A stretch of DNA of 64,000 bases from CAVQWT01 sp963810815 (GCA_963810815.1 CAWEPB010000003.1:186001-250000), one strand, 5' to 3'. Counted from the stretch's first letter, positions 52,492-62,155 are shown. Notes: generated by a model from the sequence alone, not told the origin. Numbers and translations: made by a program.

Positions 52492-53310
52492 ATGAAACGC
52501 CTGCCTACGCTGTTCCTGTCCCATGGATCGCCGATGACGGCGGTCGAGCCCGGCGCCGCGGGTCAGGCGTGGGCGGCGCTCGCGCGGGCGCTGCCCGTTC
52601 CCCGCGCGGTGCTGATGGTGTCGGCGCACTGGGACACCGAACTGCCGATGCTCTCCGGCAACGCGAAGCCGGAGACCATCCACGATTTCGGCGGCTTCCC
52701 GGATGCGCTGTATGCGCTGCGTTACCCCGCGCCCGGCGCGCCGGACGTCGCGCAGGAGACCGCCGCCGCGCTGAAAGCCGCCGGGTTCACCGCCGGCATC
52801 GACGGCTGCCGCGGTCTCGACCACGGCGCGTGGGTGCCGCTGATGCACATGTACCCGCAGGCCGACGTGCCGGTGGTCCAGCTGTCGGTGCAGACGGGGC
52901 GCGGTGTCGCGCATCACGCGCACCTGGGCGCCGCGCTCGCGCCGCTGGCCGAACGCGGCGTCCTGATCATCGGCTCGGGCCACGCGACGCACAACCTGCG
53001 CGACTGGATGACGGCGGCGCGCAGCGGCAACGCGGCGCCGATGCCCTACGTCGAGGCCTTCGCCACCTGGCTCGACGAGCGCCTCGCCGCCAACGATGGC
53101 GATGCGCTGATCGACTACCGCGAACGGCGGCCCGAAGCTGCGCGCGCCCACCCGACCGAGGAGCACTACGTCCCGCTGCCGGTCGCCTGGGCCGCCGCCG
53201 GCCCGGGAGCCGTCGCCACCCGCGTCCACCGCGAAACCTTCGGCGGCGCACTGGCCATGGACGCCTGGCGCTTCGACCCGCCGGCCTCCTCGGGGTCAGG
53301 TCGAATTTAG
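52492..53310 (+). CDS. DODA-type (LigB family) extradiol dioxygenase
   Basis: About 272 residues. The start is the ATG at 52492, preceded by 'gaaggaag'; an in-frame ATG at 52468 is also possible. Signatures are 'PTLFLSHGSPMTAVEPG' and 'VSAHWDTELPMLSGN', with zinc/iron-binding His residues, then 'RGLDHGAWVPLMHMYP' and 'IIGSGHATHNLRDW'. It matches the 4,5-DOPA extradiol dioxygenase (YgiD) family, which opens catechol rings. The last six codons and the stop are supplied by a copy of the 17-bp GGGGTCAGGTCGAATTT sequence, so its native end was probably replaced. Confidence 0.9.
   Translation: MKRLPTLFLSHGSPMTAVEPGAAGQAWAALARALPVPRAVLMVSAHWDTELPMLSGNAKPETIHDFGGFPDALYALRYPAPGAPDVAQETAAALKAAGFTAGIDGCRGLDHGAWVPLMHMYPQADVPVVQLSVQTGRGVAHHAHLGAALAPLAERGVLIIGSGHATHNLRDWMTAARSGNAAPMPYVEAFATWLDERLAANDGDALIDYRERRPEAARAHPTEEHYVPLPVAWAAAGPGAVATRVHRETFGGALAMDAWRFDPPASSGSGRI
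53292..53308 (+). repeat. Solo copy of the 17-bp element end
   Basis: GGGGTCAGGTCGAATTT, identical to the two ends of the element at 47457-47740. The following 'ag' completes a TAG that ends the dioxygenase gene. Confidence 0.7.
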
Positions 53311-53442
53311 GTCAACGTGGTCCAGGGGGCCCGGCGGCCGGTCCCCGCACACCACCCCACCCTGCACGATTCCCATCCGACCGACCATCGGCCCGATGGC
53401 CGAGGTCGCGGCGCGCCGTCCATCCGCGGGACCGGGGTCACT

Positions 53443-55687
53443 TCAGGGCTGGAAGCCCTCGACGCCCGCCTGCCAGAGCAGGAAGGCAAAGGTGTCCGCG
53501 CGCTCCTCGTAGGACTGCTTCTTGGTCGTGCCGATGCCGTGGCCGGCGTCGTAAGTCGATGCGCAGCAGCACGGGCTTGCCGCTCGCCGACGCCGCCTGC
53601 ATCCGCGCCGCCAGCTTTGCCGGATCCCAGACGTCGACGCGCGGGTCGTTGACGCCGGCGGTCAGCAGCACCGCCGGATACTTCACGCCGTCCTTCACCG
53701 CGTGGTACGGACTCATCGCGTAGAGGCCCTTGAAGCCCGCCTCGGTCGTCACCGAGCCGAACTCCGGAACGTTGGGCGGGCCCATCGCAGCGAACTCCGA
53801 ACGCACGGCGTCCGACATCGGCACCTGCCCGACGGCCGCGCCGAACAGGTCGGGGCGTTCGGTGATCGCGCGCCCGACCAGCACGCCGCCGGCGCTGCCG
53901 CCCATCACCGACAGCCTGGCCGGCGACGTGTACCGGTTGGCCACCAGCCATTCGGCGACGGCGATCGCGTCGCGCCAGGTGTTCGCCTTGGTCGCCTGGA
54001 AGCCCGCCTTGTGCCAATCCTCGCCGAACTCGCCGCCGCCGCGCACGTGCGCGACCGCGAGCACGCCGCCCCGGTCGAACCACGACAGCCACGTCGGGCG
54101 GAAGAACGGCGTCATCGCGATGCCGTAGGCCCCGTAGCCGTAGACGATCGTCGGGTTGCCGCCGTCGAGCCTCATCCCCTTGCGATGGACGATCGTCAGC
54201 GGGACCGGCGTGCCATCGGCCGCCTTGACCTTGACCTCGGTGGCGACGAGATGCAGCGGGTTGTCGAACCTGCCCTGCGGCTGCAGCCCCGTGTCCCGAA
54301 CCCGGCCCGCCGCCGGATCGTAGGCATAGAGCGCGCCGAAGCGCGTCCAGCCGCCGAGACCGAACACGATGCCCGGCCGGCGCGGATCGACGGCGAGGCT
54401 GTCGATGTCGCCGGCGTACGGCAGGCGCACCGGCGTCGCCGCCGCGCCGCCCCGCGGCAGCCGATGGAGCTCGCTCGCGCCGCCGTTGCGCTTGCGCACG
54501 TACAACGCGTCGGCGGCCGCCGCGATGCCGGTGACCACCGATTCGCCGGGCGGCACGACCGTCTCGGCGCGCGCGACGTCGGGCGCGGCCAGCGACGTCC
54601 GCAGCACCTTGAAGCGCGACGCGTCCTTGTGCGTCATCAGGTAGATCGCATCGCCCTGGACCGCGTAGTCGGTCACGGCATCGGCAGTGTCGACGACCCT
54701 GACCCAGGGCGTGCGCTCGGCGTCGAGCGCCGCCAGCGGTGCCGTCCACAGCCTGAACTCGCGCTGCACGCCATTGATCGCCAGCGCGACCAGGTGCGAC
54801 GAGCCCGGAGGGTGATGAACGACGACGTTCTCGTCGGGCCCGATCCCGGCGCCCGGCGTGACGCCGGCGCCAAACAGCGCAACGTCGCGGTCCGGCGCAT
54901 CGCCGAGCCTGTGGACGAAGACGCGCGAGTTCTTGTACCGGTCGGTCGGCGGCGCCCCGGCGGCGAGCTTCTGCAGCCTCGTGTAGACGAGCCGCCCGTC
55001 CGGCAGCCACGACGGCGCGGCGAACTGCGCGCGGTCGATTTCGTCGGCCAGCACCTTGCCGGTCGCGACGTCGATCACCCGCAGCACCGAGTCTTCCGAA
55101 CCGGCCGGTGAGATGCCGTAGGCGACGTGGCGATTGTCGGGCGACGCCGCGTAATAGTCGAGCGAGCTGTGCTTCCCATCCGGCGTCGTGATCGCCTCCG
55201 GATTGACCAGCAGCCGCTCCCTGCCGGCGAAGCCTTCGCGCACGTAGAGCCGCGGCAGGTTCTCGTCGGCGCGCCGCTTCTGGTAGTAGACGCGGTTGCC
55301 GACGACCTGCACGTCGGTCACGCGTGCCGCGACGGCGTCGCCGTGCGCCTCGATCTCGCGATACAGCGTGTCGCGTCCGGGGATCCGCGCCAGCACGGCG
55401 TGCGCGTAGTCGGCTTCCGCCTTCAGCCACGCGGCAAACTCCGGGTTCTTCACGTCCTCGAAGTACCGGTACGGGTCCGGCACCGCGACGCCGAAGTAGG
55501 TGTCGGTGACCTCGCGGACCGGTGCCGCCGGCGGCCTGGCCGGCACGCCGGCGGCAGGCTCCGCGGCGGCGGCGGTGCCGAGAATGTCCGCGCTGGCGGA
55601 CAGGCACAGGATGGCAGCGGCGAACAGCAGCCGCGAGATCGACGGACTGGGCACGGATCGGCTCCCGGAAACGACGCGAGCGCGCAT
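53443..55687 (-). CDS. Prolyl oligopeptidase (S9A), secreted; frameshift before the catalytic His
   Basis: About 747 residues from the ATG at 55685-55687 ('caggggat' upstream), with a signal peptide ending near 'TAAAAEPAAG'. The N-terminal propeller begins 'VTDTYFGVAVPDPYRYFEDV', typical of S9A. The catalytic Ser is in 'VMGGSAGGVLVG' (about 598) and the Asp in 'GVNDPRVDVWDP' (about 682). The frame then breaks near 53552: an extra base turns 'RIDYDAGHGIGTTKKQS' into nonsense and would remove the catalytic His. After correction the natural end 'WQAGVEGFQP' stops at 53443; uncorrected, the frame ends at 53438. It cleaves short peptides after proline. It lies 27 bases downstream of the CHAT gene in the same operon. 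Confidence 0.85.
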
Positions 55688-55714
55688 TATCCCCTGCTGC
55701 CTCACCGCGGCCAC

Positions 55715-58700
55715 CTACCCTCCGTACAGCACCCACGGCGCCCAGTGAAACGGCGCCGCCAACTTCGGGTCGCGGATGAACTCGCGCTTGGTCGCGGCCA
55801 GTGCGACGGCCGGCGCCGCGCCCTTGGCGAGCCGGGCGTAGAAGCGCGCCATGAACGCCGCGGCGCTGTCGTCGGACACCGGCCACAGCGACAGCAGCGT
55901 CGCGCGGGCACCGGCGACGGTCAGCGCATACGGCAGGCCGAACACGCCTTCGCCGGCGACGTCCTTGCCGAGCGCGGTTTCGCAGGCGGAAAGGACGACC
56001 AGGTCCGCGCCGATCGCATAGGTCGCGATCTCCGCCGCGGTGACGTAACCGGGCGACGCGCGGTCCCCGGCCAGCACCAGCGACGACCACTGCGGCGCGC
56101 CCGGCGACAGGTGGCCGTGCGCGGCGACGTGGAGGTAGCGCGTCGACGCCAGGGTGCCGTCGCGCCCGGCGGCGGCGAATGCCGACTTGGTCGCGCCGGC
56201 GCCGGTCACCACCAGACGCCGATCGGCGCGAAAGCGCGCGGCAATCGCCGCGACCTCCGCCTCGGCGGCCGGCAGCGGCGACCAGTGCAGTCGCGCGAGC
56301 GACGGCGGCAGGCCCTCGGTGCCGGTCAGTCGCGCGTAGTCGGGGGCGCCGAAGGCCACCAGGTCGCGTCGGTGGTGCGACCGCGGCAGGGCCGCCAGCG
56401 ACGCCCAGGCCGTCAGCGACGGCGCGTAGGCGACGTCGACGTGGCCGACCAGCGTCGAGCCTCGCCACGGCAGCGGCTCGAACGGCAGCAGCGCCAGCGG
56501 CCCGTCGGCGGCGAACACCACGCGCCGCGCCCCGGCCAGGTGCGGCGCGAGGGGAGCGAGCAGCGCGGTCGCCATCTCGGCGGCCAGCGCCTCGGCCGTG
56601 ACGCGCACCGAGTCGGCGGTCGGCGGCGACAGCGCGAACTCGATGCGGCCGTCGGCGCGCCGCCACATCGGCGCGCGCGCCCCGTCCGGTGCCGCCCACG
56701 CAGCCGCCAGCGCCGGCGCGGCCGCCAGCACTTCGGCGCGGCCCAGCATCACCACCGCGGGCTTGCGGTTCCGACGCACGACGTAGGCCCAGGCCGCACC
56801 GTGGACCGGCTGCACGCCGACGAACACCGTGCCGGGCGGCAGCGCGTCGCCCCACGCACGGCGTCGCGCCGGGACGGGCGCAGCGGAATCGCGCAAGGCA
56901 TCCCGCGCGGCGCCCAATTCCAGGTCCAGTGCCGCGCGTTGTTCCTCCAGCGGCAGGCGCGCGGCGGAACCGGGGGGCAGCAGCGCCAGTTCGGCGTCCA
57001 GTTCGCGCATCGCGGCCGCTGCCGCATTGAGCCGCAGCCGCTCGCGCGTCGGCAGCCCCGTCCCCTCGATCGCCAGGCCGAGCGCATCGCCGATGCCGCG
57101 CGCGCGGCTCGCCTCGGCCACGCGGATCGCGTCGTCGACGCGCCCGGCGCGCGCGTGCAGCCACGCGAGGTCGCGATAGCCGGCTTGCCGGTCGTCGGAT
57201 ATCTGCCATTGCGCGAAGTACGTCCGGCCGGAACCGGGCTCGGGCGGCTCGCGCTCGCGCACGGCCTCGACCAGCGCGGCGAACCGGGTCAGCTCGACGC
57301 GCGCTTCGTCGAACGCCCCTGCGTCGATCAGCGCGCGGGCGAGCGCCGCGCGAGCGCTGAGGGCGTCGTAACCGTCTTCACCGTAAGTCGCTACCCGTTC
57401 GACGAGCACCGCGCGCAGCCGGGTCACCGCCTCGGCGGGGCGACCGGAGCGCGCGGCGCAGACCGCGTCGACCGTTTCCACGTTGAGTCGCGTGTTGTCG
57501 TCGATGCCGGACGCGGCGCCGACGATCCGCCGCGCCTCGTCGACGCGCCGGCAGGCGACGGCGGGGCCGTCCCGCTCCCAGGTGCGCAACGCCAGGTCGA
57601 GCCGCAGGTTGGCGGCGACCGCCGCGTCGTCGCGCGCATCGGCGGCGCGGATGAGGTCGGCGAACAGTGCCGACGCCTCGTCGCCCTGGCCGACCTCGAA
57701 CAGCAGGCGCCCGAGGTTGTGACGCGCGGTCACGGTCCGGGAATCGTCGACGCCGAAGCGCTCGACGTACGCGGCAACCAGCGCGCGCTGCACCGGCAAC
57801 GCGTCGTCGAAGCGCCCCAGCGCCGCCTGCGCATACGCGAGCGACTCGCGGGCGAAGCCCACGAGCGGATTGCGCGGCCCGAGCTCGGCGTCCAGCCACA
57901 GGGTCGAGCGCCGCAGCGCCGGCAGCGCGTCCATCGGACGGGTTCCGGCAAGTCCTGCCCCGAGCTCGAGCATGTAGCGCGCGTGCGCGAAGCTGTCGGC
58001 ACCTCCGGCGGCAATGGTCGCCTCGAGTGCGTCGCGCAGCCGCCGCTCCGCCTGAGCCGTGGCCCCGCGCTCGGTTTCGATCGACGCCAGGCGGCTTTCC
58101 GCGACCATTCGCAACGGATCGGTGGGAGCGCGCGCGCGCCATGCCGACTCGACGGCGGACAGCCGCTCCGCCGCGGCGTCGGTCTGTCCGGCACGCGCCT
58201 CCAGCGCCGCAAGATAGATCTCGACGGTCAGCGCATCCTCGTGCGCCGGCCCGAGCGCGCGCACGACGCGTGGCGCGAGATCGGCGAGCCGCTGGCGCGC
58301 CACCGCCACCGCGCCGCGCTGCCCGGCCTGGCGTGCCATCAACTGCTCGGCAAAGAGGCGCAGCGGATCGTCGGCGGCGTCCTCCCGTTGCGACGGCTGC
58401 AGCGCCGCCAGGTCGGCCGCGGCTGCGTCCAGGTCCCGCGCGACGGCGGCGGCCTCCTGCAGTTCGAGCCCGAATTGCGCACGATGCAGCCGCGCGAGCA
58501 CCTTCGCCCGGGAGACCGGCAGCGTTTCGTCGACGGCCCGGTCGAATGCCGGCAGCGCCGTGCGCAGATCGCCGCGGGACCGCGCCCGCAGCGCCTCGTC
58601 CAGCGCGGCGGCGGCGGCGATTTCGCGCTCGAGGCGCCGCGCGGTCGGCGCGTCGAGCGACGCCGGGACGTCGACCTCGACGACGACGCCCTGCAGCGCG

Positions 58701-59089
58701 CAGTCCGGATCGCGGCGGTCGGGCAGCGACAGCCGCTGCACGGCGGGCGCGCCCGCCGTCCCGGCCCCCGGCGACGGTCCGGCGGCCGGTGCCTGCAGCG
58801 CCAGCGGGGGCGCGTCGCCGAGCCACAGGAATGCCGTTTCGCTTCGCTCCGGCGCCGTGGGGGCGCCGTCCGGCGCGTCCTGCCGGCCGACGGCCGCAGC
58901 GGGCGGCTGCACCAGCGTCGCCGGAGACGACGCGGCCCCCGCGCAGGCGCGTCCCGAGGCGACCCCGGCGACGACCCGCGCGGGATGTGCCAGCCATTCG
59001 GCAGCGCCGGCGTTCCCTGCCATCGACAGGCCGGTCAGCATCGCGACGGCGAAACCCCCCGCCGCGCGCGCGAGCCGCACGCCCGTCAC
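55715..59089 (-). CDS. TPR-CHAT caspase-like peptidase, secreted
   Basis: About 1,124 residues if it starts at the GTG at 59087-59089, which gives a signal peptide ('GFAVAMLTGLSMAGNAGA'). The frame is open to 59575, but that part is antisense to another gene. A long helical TPR-type region (about 170-700) precedes the CHAT domain, which has 'YLHVAAHGHLSPGA' (catalytic His, about 990) and 'VVLSACETALGKDVAGEG' (catalytic Cys, about 1035), and ends 'PFHWAPWVLYGG', all classic for CHAT. CHAT peptidases cut partner proteins, often in conflict or signalling systems. A prolyl oligopeptidase gene follows 27 bases downstream. The small IKGP-motif protein is divergent, 136 bases away. Confidence 0.88.
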   Translation of the reverse strand: MTGVRLARAAGGFAVAMLTGLSMAGNAGAAEWLAHPARVVAGVASGRACAGAASSPATLVQPPAAAVGRQDAPDGAPTAPERSETAFLWLGDAPPLALQAPAAGPSPGAGTAGAPAVQRLSLPDRRDPDCALQGVVVEVDVPASLDAPTARRLEREIAAAAALDEALRARSRGDLRTALPAFDRAVDETLPVSRAKVLARLHRAQFGLELQEAAAVARDLDAAAADLAALQPSQREDAADDPLRLFAEQLMARQAGQRGAVAVARQRLADLAPRVVRALGPAHEDALTVEIYLAALEARAGQTDAAAERLSAVESAWRARAPTDPLRMVAESRLASIETERGATAQAERRLRDALEATIAAGGADSFAHARYMLELGAGLAGTRPMDALPALRRSTLWLDAELGPRNPLVGFARESLAYAQAALGRFDDALPVQRALVAAYVERFGVDDSRTVTARHNLGRLLFEVGQGDEASALFADLIRAADARDDAAVAANLRLDLALRTWERDGPAVACRRVDEARRIVGAASGIDDNTRLNVETVDAVCAARSGRPAEAVTRLRAVLVERVATYGEDGYDALSARAALARALIDAGAFDEARVELTRFAALVEAVREREPPEPGSGRTYFAQWQISDDRQAGYRDLAWLHARAGRVDDAIRVAEASRARGIGDALGLAIEGTGLPTRERLRLNAAAAAMRELDAELALLPPGSAARLPLEEQRAALDLELGAARDALRDSAAPVPARRRAWGDALPPGTVFVGVQPVHGAAWAYVVRRNRKPAVVMLGRAEVLAAAPALAAAWAAPDGARAPMWRRADGRIEFALSPPTADSVRVTAEALAAEMATALLAPLAPHLAGARRVVFAADGPLALLPFEPLPWRGSTLVGHVDVAYAPSLTAWASLAALPRSHHRRDLVAFGAPDYARLTGTEGLPPSLARLHWSPLPAAEAEVAAIAARFRADRRLVVTGAGATKSAFAAAGRDGTLASTRYLHVAAHGHLSPGAPQWSSLVLAGDRASPGYVTAAEIATYAIGADLVVLSACETALGKDVAGEGVFGLPYALTVAGARATLLSLWPVSDDSAAAFMARFYARLAKGAAPAVALAATKREFIRDPKLAAPFHWAPWVLYGG

Positions 59090-59225
59090 GGACGCTGCGC
59101 GTCGCGGCGCGCCCGTCGTCGGGACGGCGGGAGCCTTCTCCCCGTTGTCGCGGCCTGCAGGTCGTGCACAATAGGCTCCGCCGGCGCCGGGTCGCCGGCC
59201 CCCGCCAATGACCAGGAGGACCGCC

Positions 59226-59591
59226 ATGGCCACTGCAAAGAAAGCCACCGGAAGGAAAAGCGGACCGCCGATCACGGTCGACGTCAGGTCGGCCGGCTCG
59301 GCATTCGGCATCAAGGGACCGCCGCCGCCCCCGCCCCCCGTCGGCGATGATGCGAAGATCACCATCGGCCTGGCCGGCCTGAAGCTGACCATCACGGTGC
59401 CCGGCGATCGCAAACAACCGGTGAGGGTCACGGTGACCGGGCGCAGGGGCATCGCGTTCAAGGGTGTCGGGATCAAGGGGCCGCAGCCCCCGCAACCGCC
59501 CGTGGCGAAGAAGAAGGCGGCGAAGAAGCGCGGCAAGCGCGGCCCCAAGAAGCTGATCAAGGGCCCTCCGCCCAAGTCGACCGACGATTGA
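59226..59591 (+). CDS. Small basic protein with three IKGP-proline motifs, unknown function
   Basis: 121 residues from an ATG with an excellent 'caggaggaccgcc' ribosome-binding site. It is not a family I recognise. A central beta-strand-rich core (about 42-77, 'KITIGLAGLKLTITVPGD') is flanked by two copies of the same motif: 'FGIKGPPPPPPP' at 28-38 and 'VGIKGPQPPQPP' at 82-92. A third, short copy 'LIKGPPPKS' lies at 110-118. The tail between copies 2 and 3 is Lys/Arg rich. There is no signal peptide. Divergent transcription from a CHAT peptidase and prolyl oligopeptidase operon suggests it could be their substrate or partner (inference). Confidence 0.7.
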   Translation: MATAKKATGRKSGPPITVDVRSAGSAFGIKGPPPPPPPVGDDAKITIGLAGLKLTITVPGDRKQPVRVTVTGRRGIAFKGVGIKGPQPPQPPVAKKKAAKKRGKRGPKKLIKGPPPKSTDD

Positions 59592-59622
59592 TCCGGGCGA
59601 AGCGGCGAGGACGACCATCATC

Positions 59623-59832
59623 ATGACGTTCCGCTGTGCCGTCAACGGCGCCGTTCGCAGCTTCGACCCCGCACCGGCCGACGTCGCCGCGCTGGTCCGC
59701 GCGCTCGACCTCGAAGGCAAGCGCATCGCCGTCGAGAAGAACGGCGAGGTCGTCCCGCGCAGCCGCTGGGCCGAAACCCCGGTCGCCGCCTCCGACCGCC
59801 TCGAAATCATCGGGGCGGTCGGCGGGGGGTGA
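59623..59832 (+). CDS. thiS: Sulfur carrier protein ThiS
   Basis: 69 residues, a ubiquitin-like fold ending 'LEIIGAVGGG'. The C-terminal Gly-Gly is adenylated by ThiF and carries sulfur as a thiocarboxylate for thiazole synthesis. thiG follows 18 bases later. No TPP riboswitch core was seen upstream. Confidence 0.88.
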   Translation: MTFRCAVNGAVRSFDPAPADVAALVRALDLEGKRIAVEKNGEVVPRSRWAETPVAASDRLEIIGAVGGG

Positions 59833-59850
59833 GGGCGTAAAATCCCGTCC

Positions 59851-60672
59851 ATGAACGCCCCGCACCCCTCCCTTCCCGGCATCACCTCGTCGTCCGATCC
59901 GCTGGTCATCGGCCGCCGCAGCTTCTCGTCGCGGCTGCTTGTCGGCACCGGCAAGTACAAGGACTTCGACCAGACGCGCGCGGCGCTCGACGCCAGCGGC
60001 GCGGAGATCGTCACCGTCGCGATCCGCCGCACCAACATCGGCCAGGACGCCGGGGCGCCGTCGCTGCTCGACGCGGTGCCGCCGACGGCGTTCACCTACC
60101 TGCCCAACACCGCCGGCTGCTACAGCGCCGACGACGCGGTGCGCACGCTGCGGCTCGCGCGCGAGCTGCTCGACGGGCACACGCTGGTCAAGCTCGAGGT
60201 GCTGGGCGATCCGCACACGCTGTTCCCCAACGTGCGCGAAACGCTGAAGGCGGCCGAGACGCTGGTCGCCGAGGGCTTCGAGGTGATGGTCTACACCTCC
60301 GACGACCCGATCGTCGCGCGCGACCTCGAATCGATCGGCTGCCTCGCGATCATGCCGCTGGCGTCGCTGATCGGCTCGGGGATGGGCATCCTCAATCCGT
60401 GGAACCTGAAGCTGATCCTCGACCAGGCCAAGGTGCCGGTGATCGTGGACGCCGGCGTGGGCACCGCCTCCGACGCGGCGATCGCGATGGAGCTGGGCTG
60501 CGCCGGGGTGCTGATGAACACGGCGATCGCGCTGGCGCAGGATCCGGTGCGGATGGCGCGCGCGATGAAGCTCGGCGTCGAGGCGGGCCGCGAGGCGTTC
60601 CTCGCCGGCCGCATGCCGCGCAAGCTGTACAGCGCGAGCCCCAGTTCGCCGACGTCCGGCCTCATCTCGTGA
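59851..60672 (+). CDS. thiG: Thiazole synthase
   Basis: 273 residues, normal for ThiG. 'LLVGTGKYKDFDQTRAALDA' near the start, 'LLDGHTLVKLEVLGD' with the Schiff-base Lys, 'MPLASLIGSGMGILNP' and 'VPVIVDAGVGTASDAAIAME' are all family signatures. It builds the thiazole phosphate of thiamine from 1-deoxyxylulose 5-phosphate, dehydroglycine and ThiS-thiocarboxylate. The stop shares a base with the next start. Confidence 0.95.
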   Translation: MNAPHPSLPGITSSSDPLVIGRRSFSSRLLVGTGKYKDFDQTRAALDASGAEIVTVAIRRTNIGQDAGAPSLLDAVPPTAFTYLPNTAGCYSADDAVRTLRLARELLDGHTLVKLEVLGDPHTLFPNVRETLKAAETLVAEGFEVMVYTSDDPIVARDLESIGCLAIMPLASLIGSGMGILNPWNLKLILDQAKVPVIVDAGVGTASDAAIAMELGCAGVLMNTAIALAQDPVRMARAMKLGVEAGREAFLAGRMPRKLYSASPSSPTSGLIS

Positions 60673-61343
60673 TGCGCGCGCAGGCACCGCGCGGCCGGCG
60701 CGCCGCGTTCGTTGTGACCGCGCTCGCGGCGGCCGGCTGGTGGTCGACGGCCGCGGCCGTGCCCCCCACGCCCGAGGACATCACCCGGCTCTGCGGCGAC
60801 GCCGACGGTCCGGCCGAATGCGGGCGCCGGATCGAGGCGATGCAGCTGCCGAAGCTGCCGGGGCTGGCGGCCCGCGACGGCGCGGCGCTCCGGGTTTCGC
60901 TGTACCCATCGGGCAGCGTGACGCTCACCGACGTCGACGCCGCCGCCGGCGTGCGCACCTTCGCGCTGTGGGACTACCTCAACGAGATCAACGCCGTCGT
61001 GCTGTTCGTCACCGACGGCGACAACGGCCGCTTCGCGCTGCTGCAGCGCGCGACGGGCCGCCAGTCGGAACTGCCGGCCGAGCCGCGGGTCGCGCCGAAC
61101 CGGCAGCGCCTCGCCACCGCCGATTTCTGCGCGACGCGCTGCGTCAACGAGCTGGCGGTCTGGCGGGTGACCCGCGACGGCGTGTTCAAGGATCAGGTCT
61201 GGGTGCCGAAGGACGCGTGGGACGACGCGACGGTGTCGTGGAAGGACGCCGACACGCTGGTCGTCGAATACACGCCGAAGGGCGGGCCGGCCGGACAGAA
61301 GATGGAGCGCAAACTCGCCGATCCGGGCTGGACGCGGCCTTGA
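60672..61343 (+). CDS. Secreted hypothetical protein
   Basis: 223 residues, not recognised. Residues about 1-29 form a signal peptide ('AAFVVTALAAAGWWSTAAA'). The mature part has four Cys ('RLCGDADGPAECGRR' and 'ADFCATRCVNELAVW'), which suggests two disulphides in the periplasm, and beta-rich strands. It is coupled to thiG by a one-base overlap and to trmB by overlapping stop/start (TTGA). Confidence 0.65.
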   Translation: MRAQAPRGRRAAFVVTALAAAGWWSTAAAVPPTPEDITRLCGDADGPAECGRRIEAMQLPKLPGLAARDGAALRVSLYPSGSVTLTDVDAAAGVRTFALWDYLNEINAVVLFVTDGDNGRFALLQRATGRQSELPAEPRVAPNRQRLATADFCATRCVNELAVWRVTRDGVFKDQVWVPKDAWDDATVSWKDADTLVVEYTPKGGPAGQKMERKLADPGWTRP

Positions 61344-62020
61344 ACGACGACGCGCTGCAGCGCCCGGTGCGCAGCTTCGTGCTGCGGCAGGGTCGGATGT
61401 CGCCGGCGCAGCACCGTGCCTACGACGAACTCCTGCCGCGCTGGGGGCTGGGTTACGCGACGACCCCGCCCGATCTCGACGCGGTGTTCGGCCGCCACGC
61501 GCCGCGGGTGCTGGAAATCGGCTGCGGGATGGGCGAGACGACGGCCGCGATCGCCGCCGCGCGACCCGACACCGATTTCATCGGGGTCGAGGTGCACGCG
61601 CCGGGCGTGGGCAGCCTGCTGAAGCGCATCGACGAGCTCGGCCTCGCGAACCTGCGCGTCGTCCGCCACGACGCGGTCGAGGTGGTCGCGCACATGATTC
61701 CGGAAGCGTCGCTCGCCGGCGTCCACGTGTTCTTTCCCGATCCCTGGCCGAAGAAGCGCCATCACAAGCGGCGGCTGCTGCAGCCGGCGTTCGTCGCCGC
61801 ACTCGCCGCGCGGCTCGCCCCGGGCGGTTACCTGCACGCGGCGACCGACTGGGAGGAGTACGCGCAGCAGATGCTGGCGACGTTCACCGCCGAGCCGCGG
61901 CTGGTCAACACCGTCGAGGGCTTCGCGCCGCGTCCGGACTACCGGCCGCAGACCAAGTTCGAGGCGCGCGGGCTGAAGCTCGGCCACGGCGTGTTCGACC
62001 TCGTGTTCCGGCGGCGCTGA
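61340..62020 (+). CDS. trmB: tRNA (guanine-N7-)-methyltransferase
   Basis: 226 residues from a TTG start that overlaps the previous stop. 'LEIGCGMGETTAAIAAARPD' is the S-adenosylmethionine loop, and 'HVFFPDPWPKKRHHKRRLLQ' is the TrmB signature with the catalytic Asp. It methylates G46 in the variable loop of tRNA. The last 44 bases of the gene region are duplicated just downstream. Confidence 0.92.
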   Translation: MNDDALQRPVRSFVLRQGRMSPAQHRAYDELLPRWGLGYATTPPDLDAVFGRHAPRVLEIGCGMGETTAAIAAARPDTDFIGVEVHAPGVGSLLKRIDELGLANLRVVRHDAVEVVAHMIPEASLAGVHVFFPDPWPKKRHHKRRLLQPAFVAALAARLAPGGYLHAATDWEEYAQQMLATFTAEPRLVNTVEGFAPRPDYRPQTKFEARGLKLGHGVFDLVFRRR

Positions 62021-62070
62021 AGCGCGGCCAAGGCGTGTTCGACCTCGAGTTCCGGCTGGGCTGAGGCGCG
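61972..62070 (+). repeat. 44-bp tandem duplication at the 3' end of trmB
   Basis: Copy 1 at 61972-62015 covers the last codons of trmB. Copy 2 at 62016-62059 starts at the trmB stop region ('gctgaagcgcgg') and repeats 'ggcgtgttcgacctcg'. A third, partial copy ('gctgaggcgcg') starts at 62060. The units differ at a handful of positions, so the event is not very recent. Confidence 0.75.
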
Positions 62071-62155
62071 CACGCCGCCCAGGCGGCGCGCCGCCCGCGC
62101 ACGGTCTCCGGTGGCTTGCGGGCGGGCGCGGCGGCGCACCCGACACCCGCCGCAA

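Noticed and set aside
59090..59575. N-terminal extension of the CHAT frame
   Set aside because: It is antisense to the small IKGP gene, which has a strong ribosome-binding site; a signal peptide begins near 59089.
59592..59622. Possible TPP riboswitch before thiS
   Set aside because: Only 31 bases lie between genes and no TPP core motif is seen.
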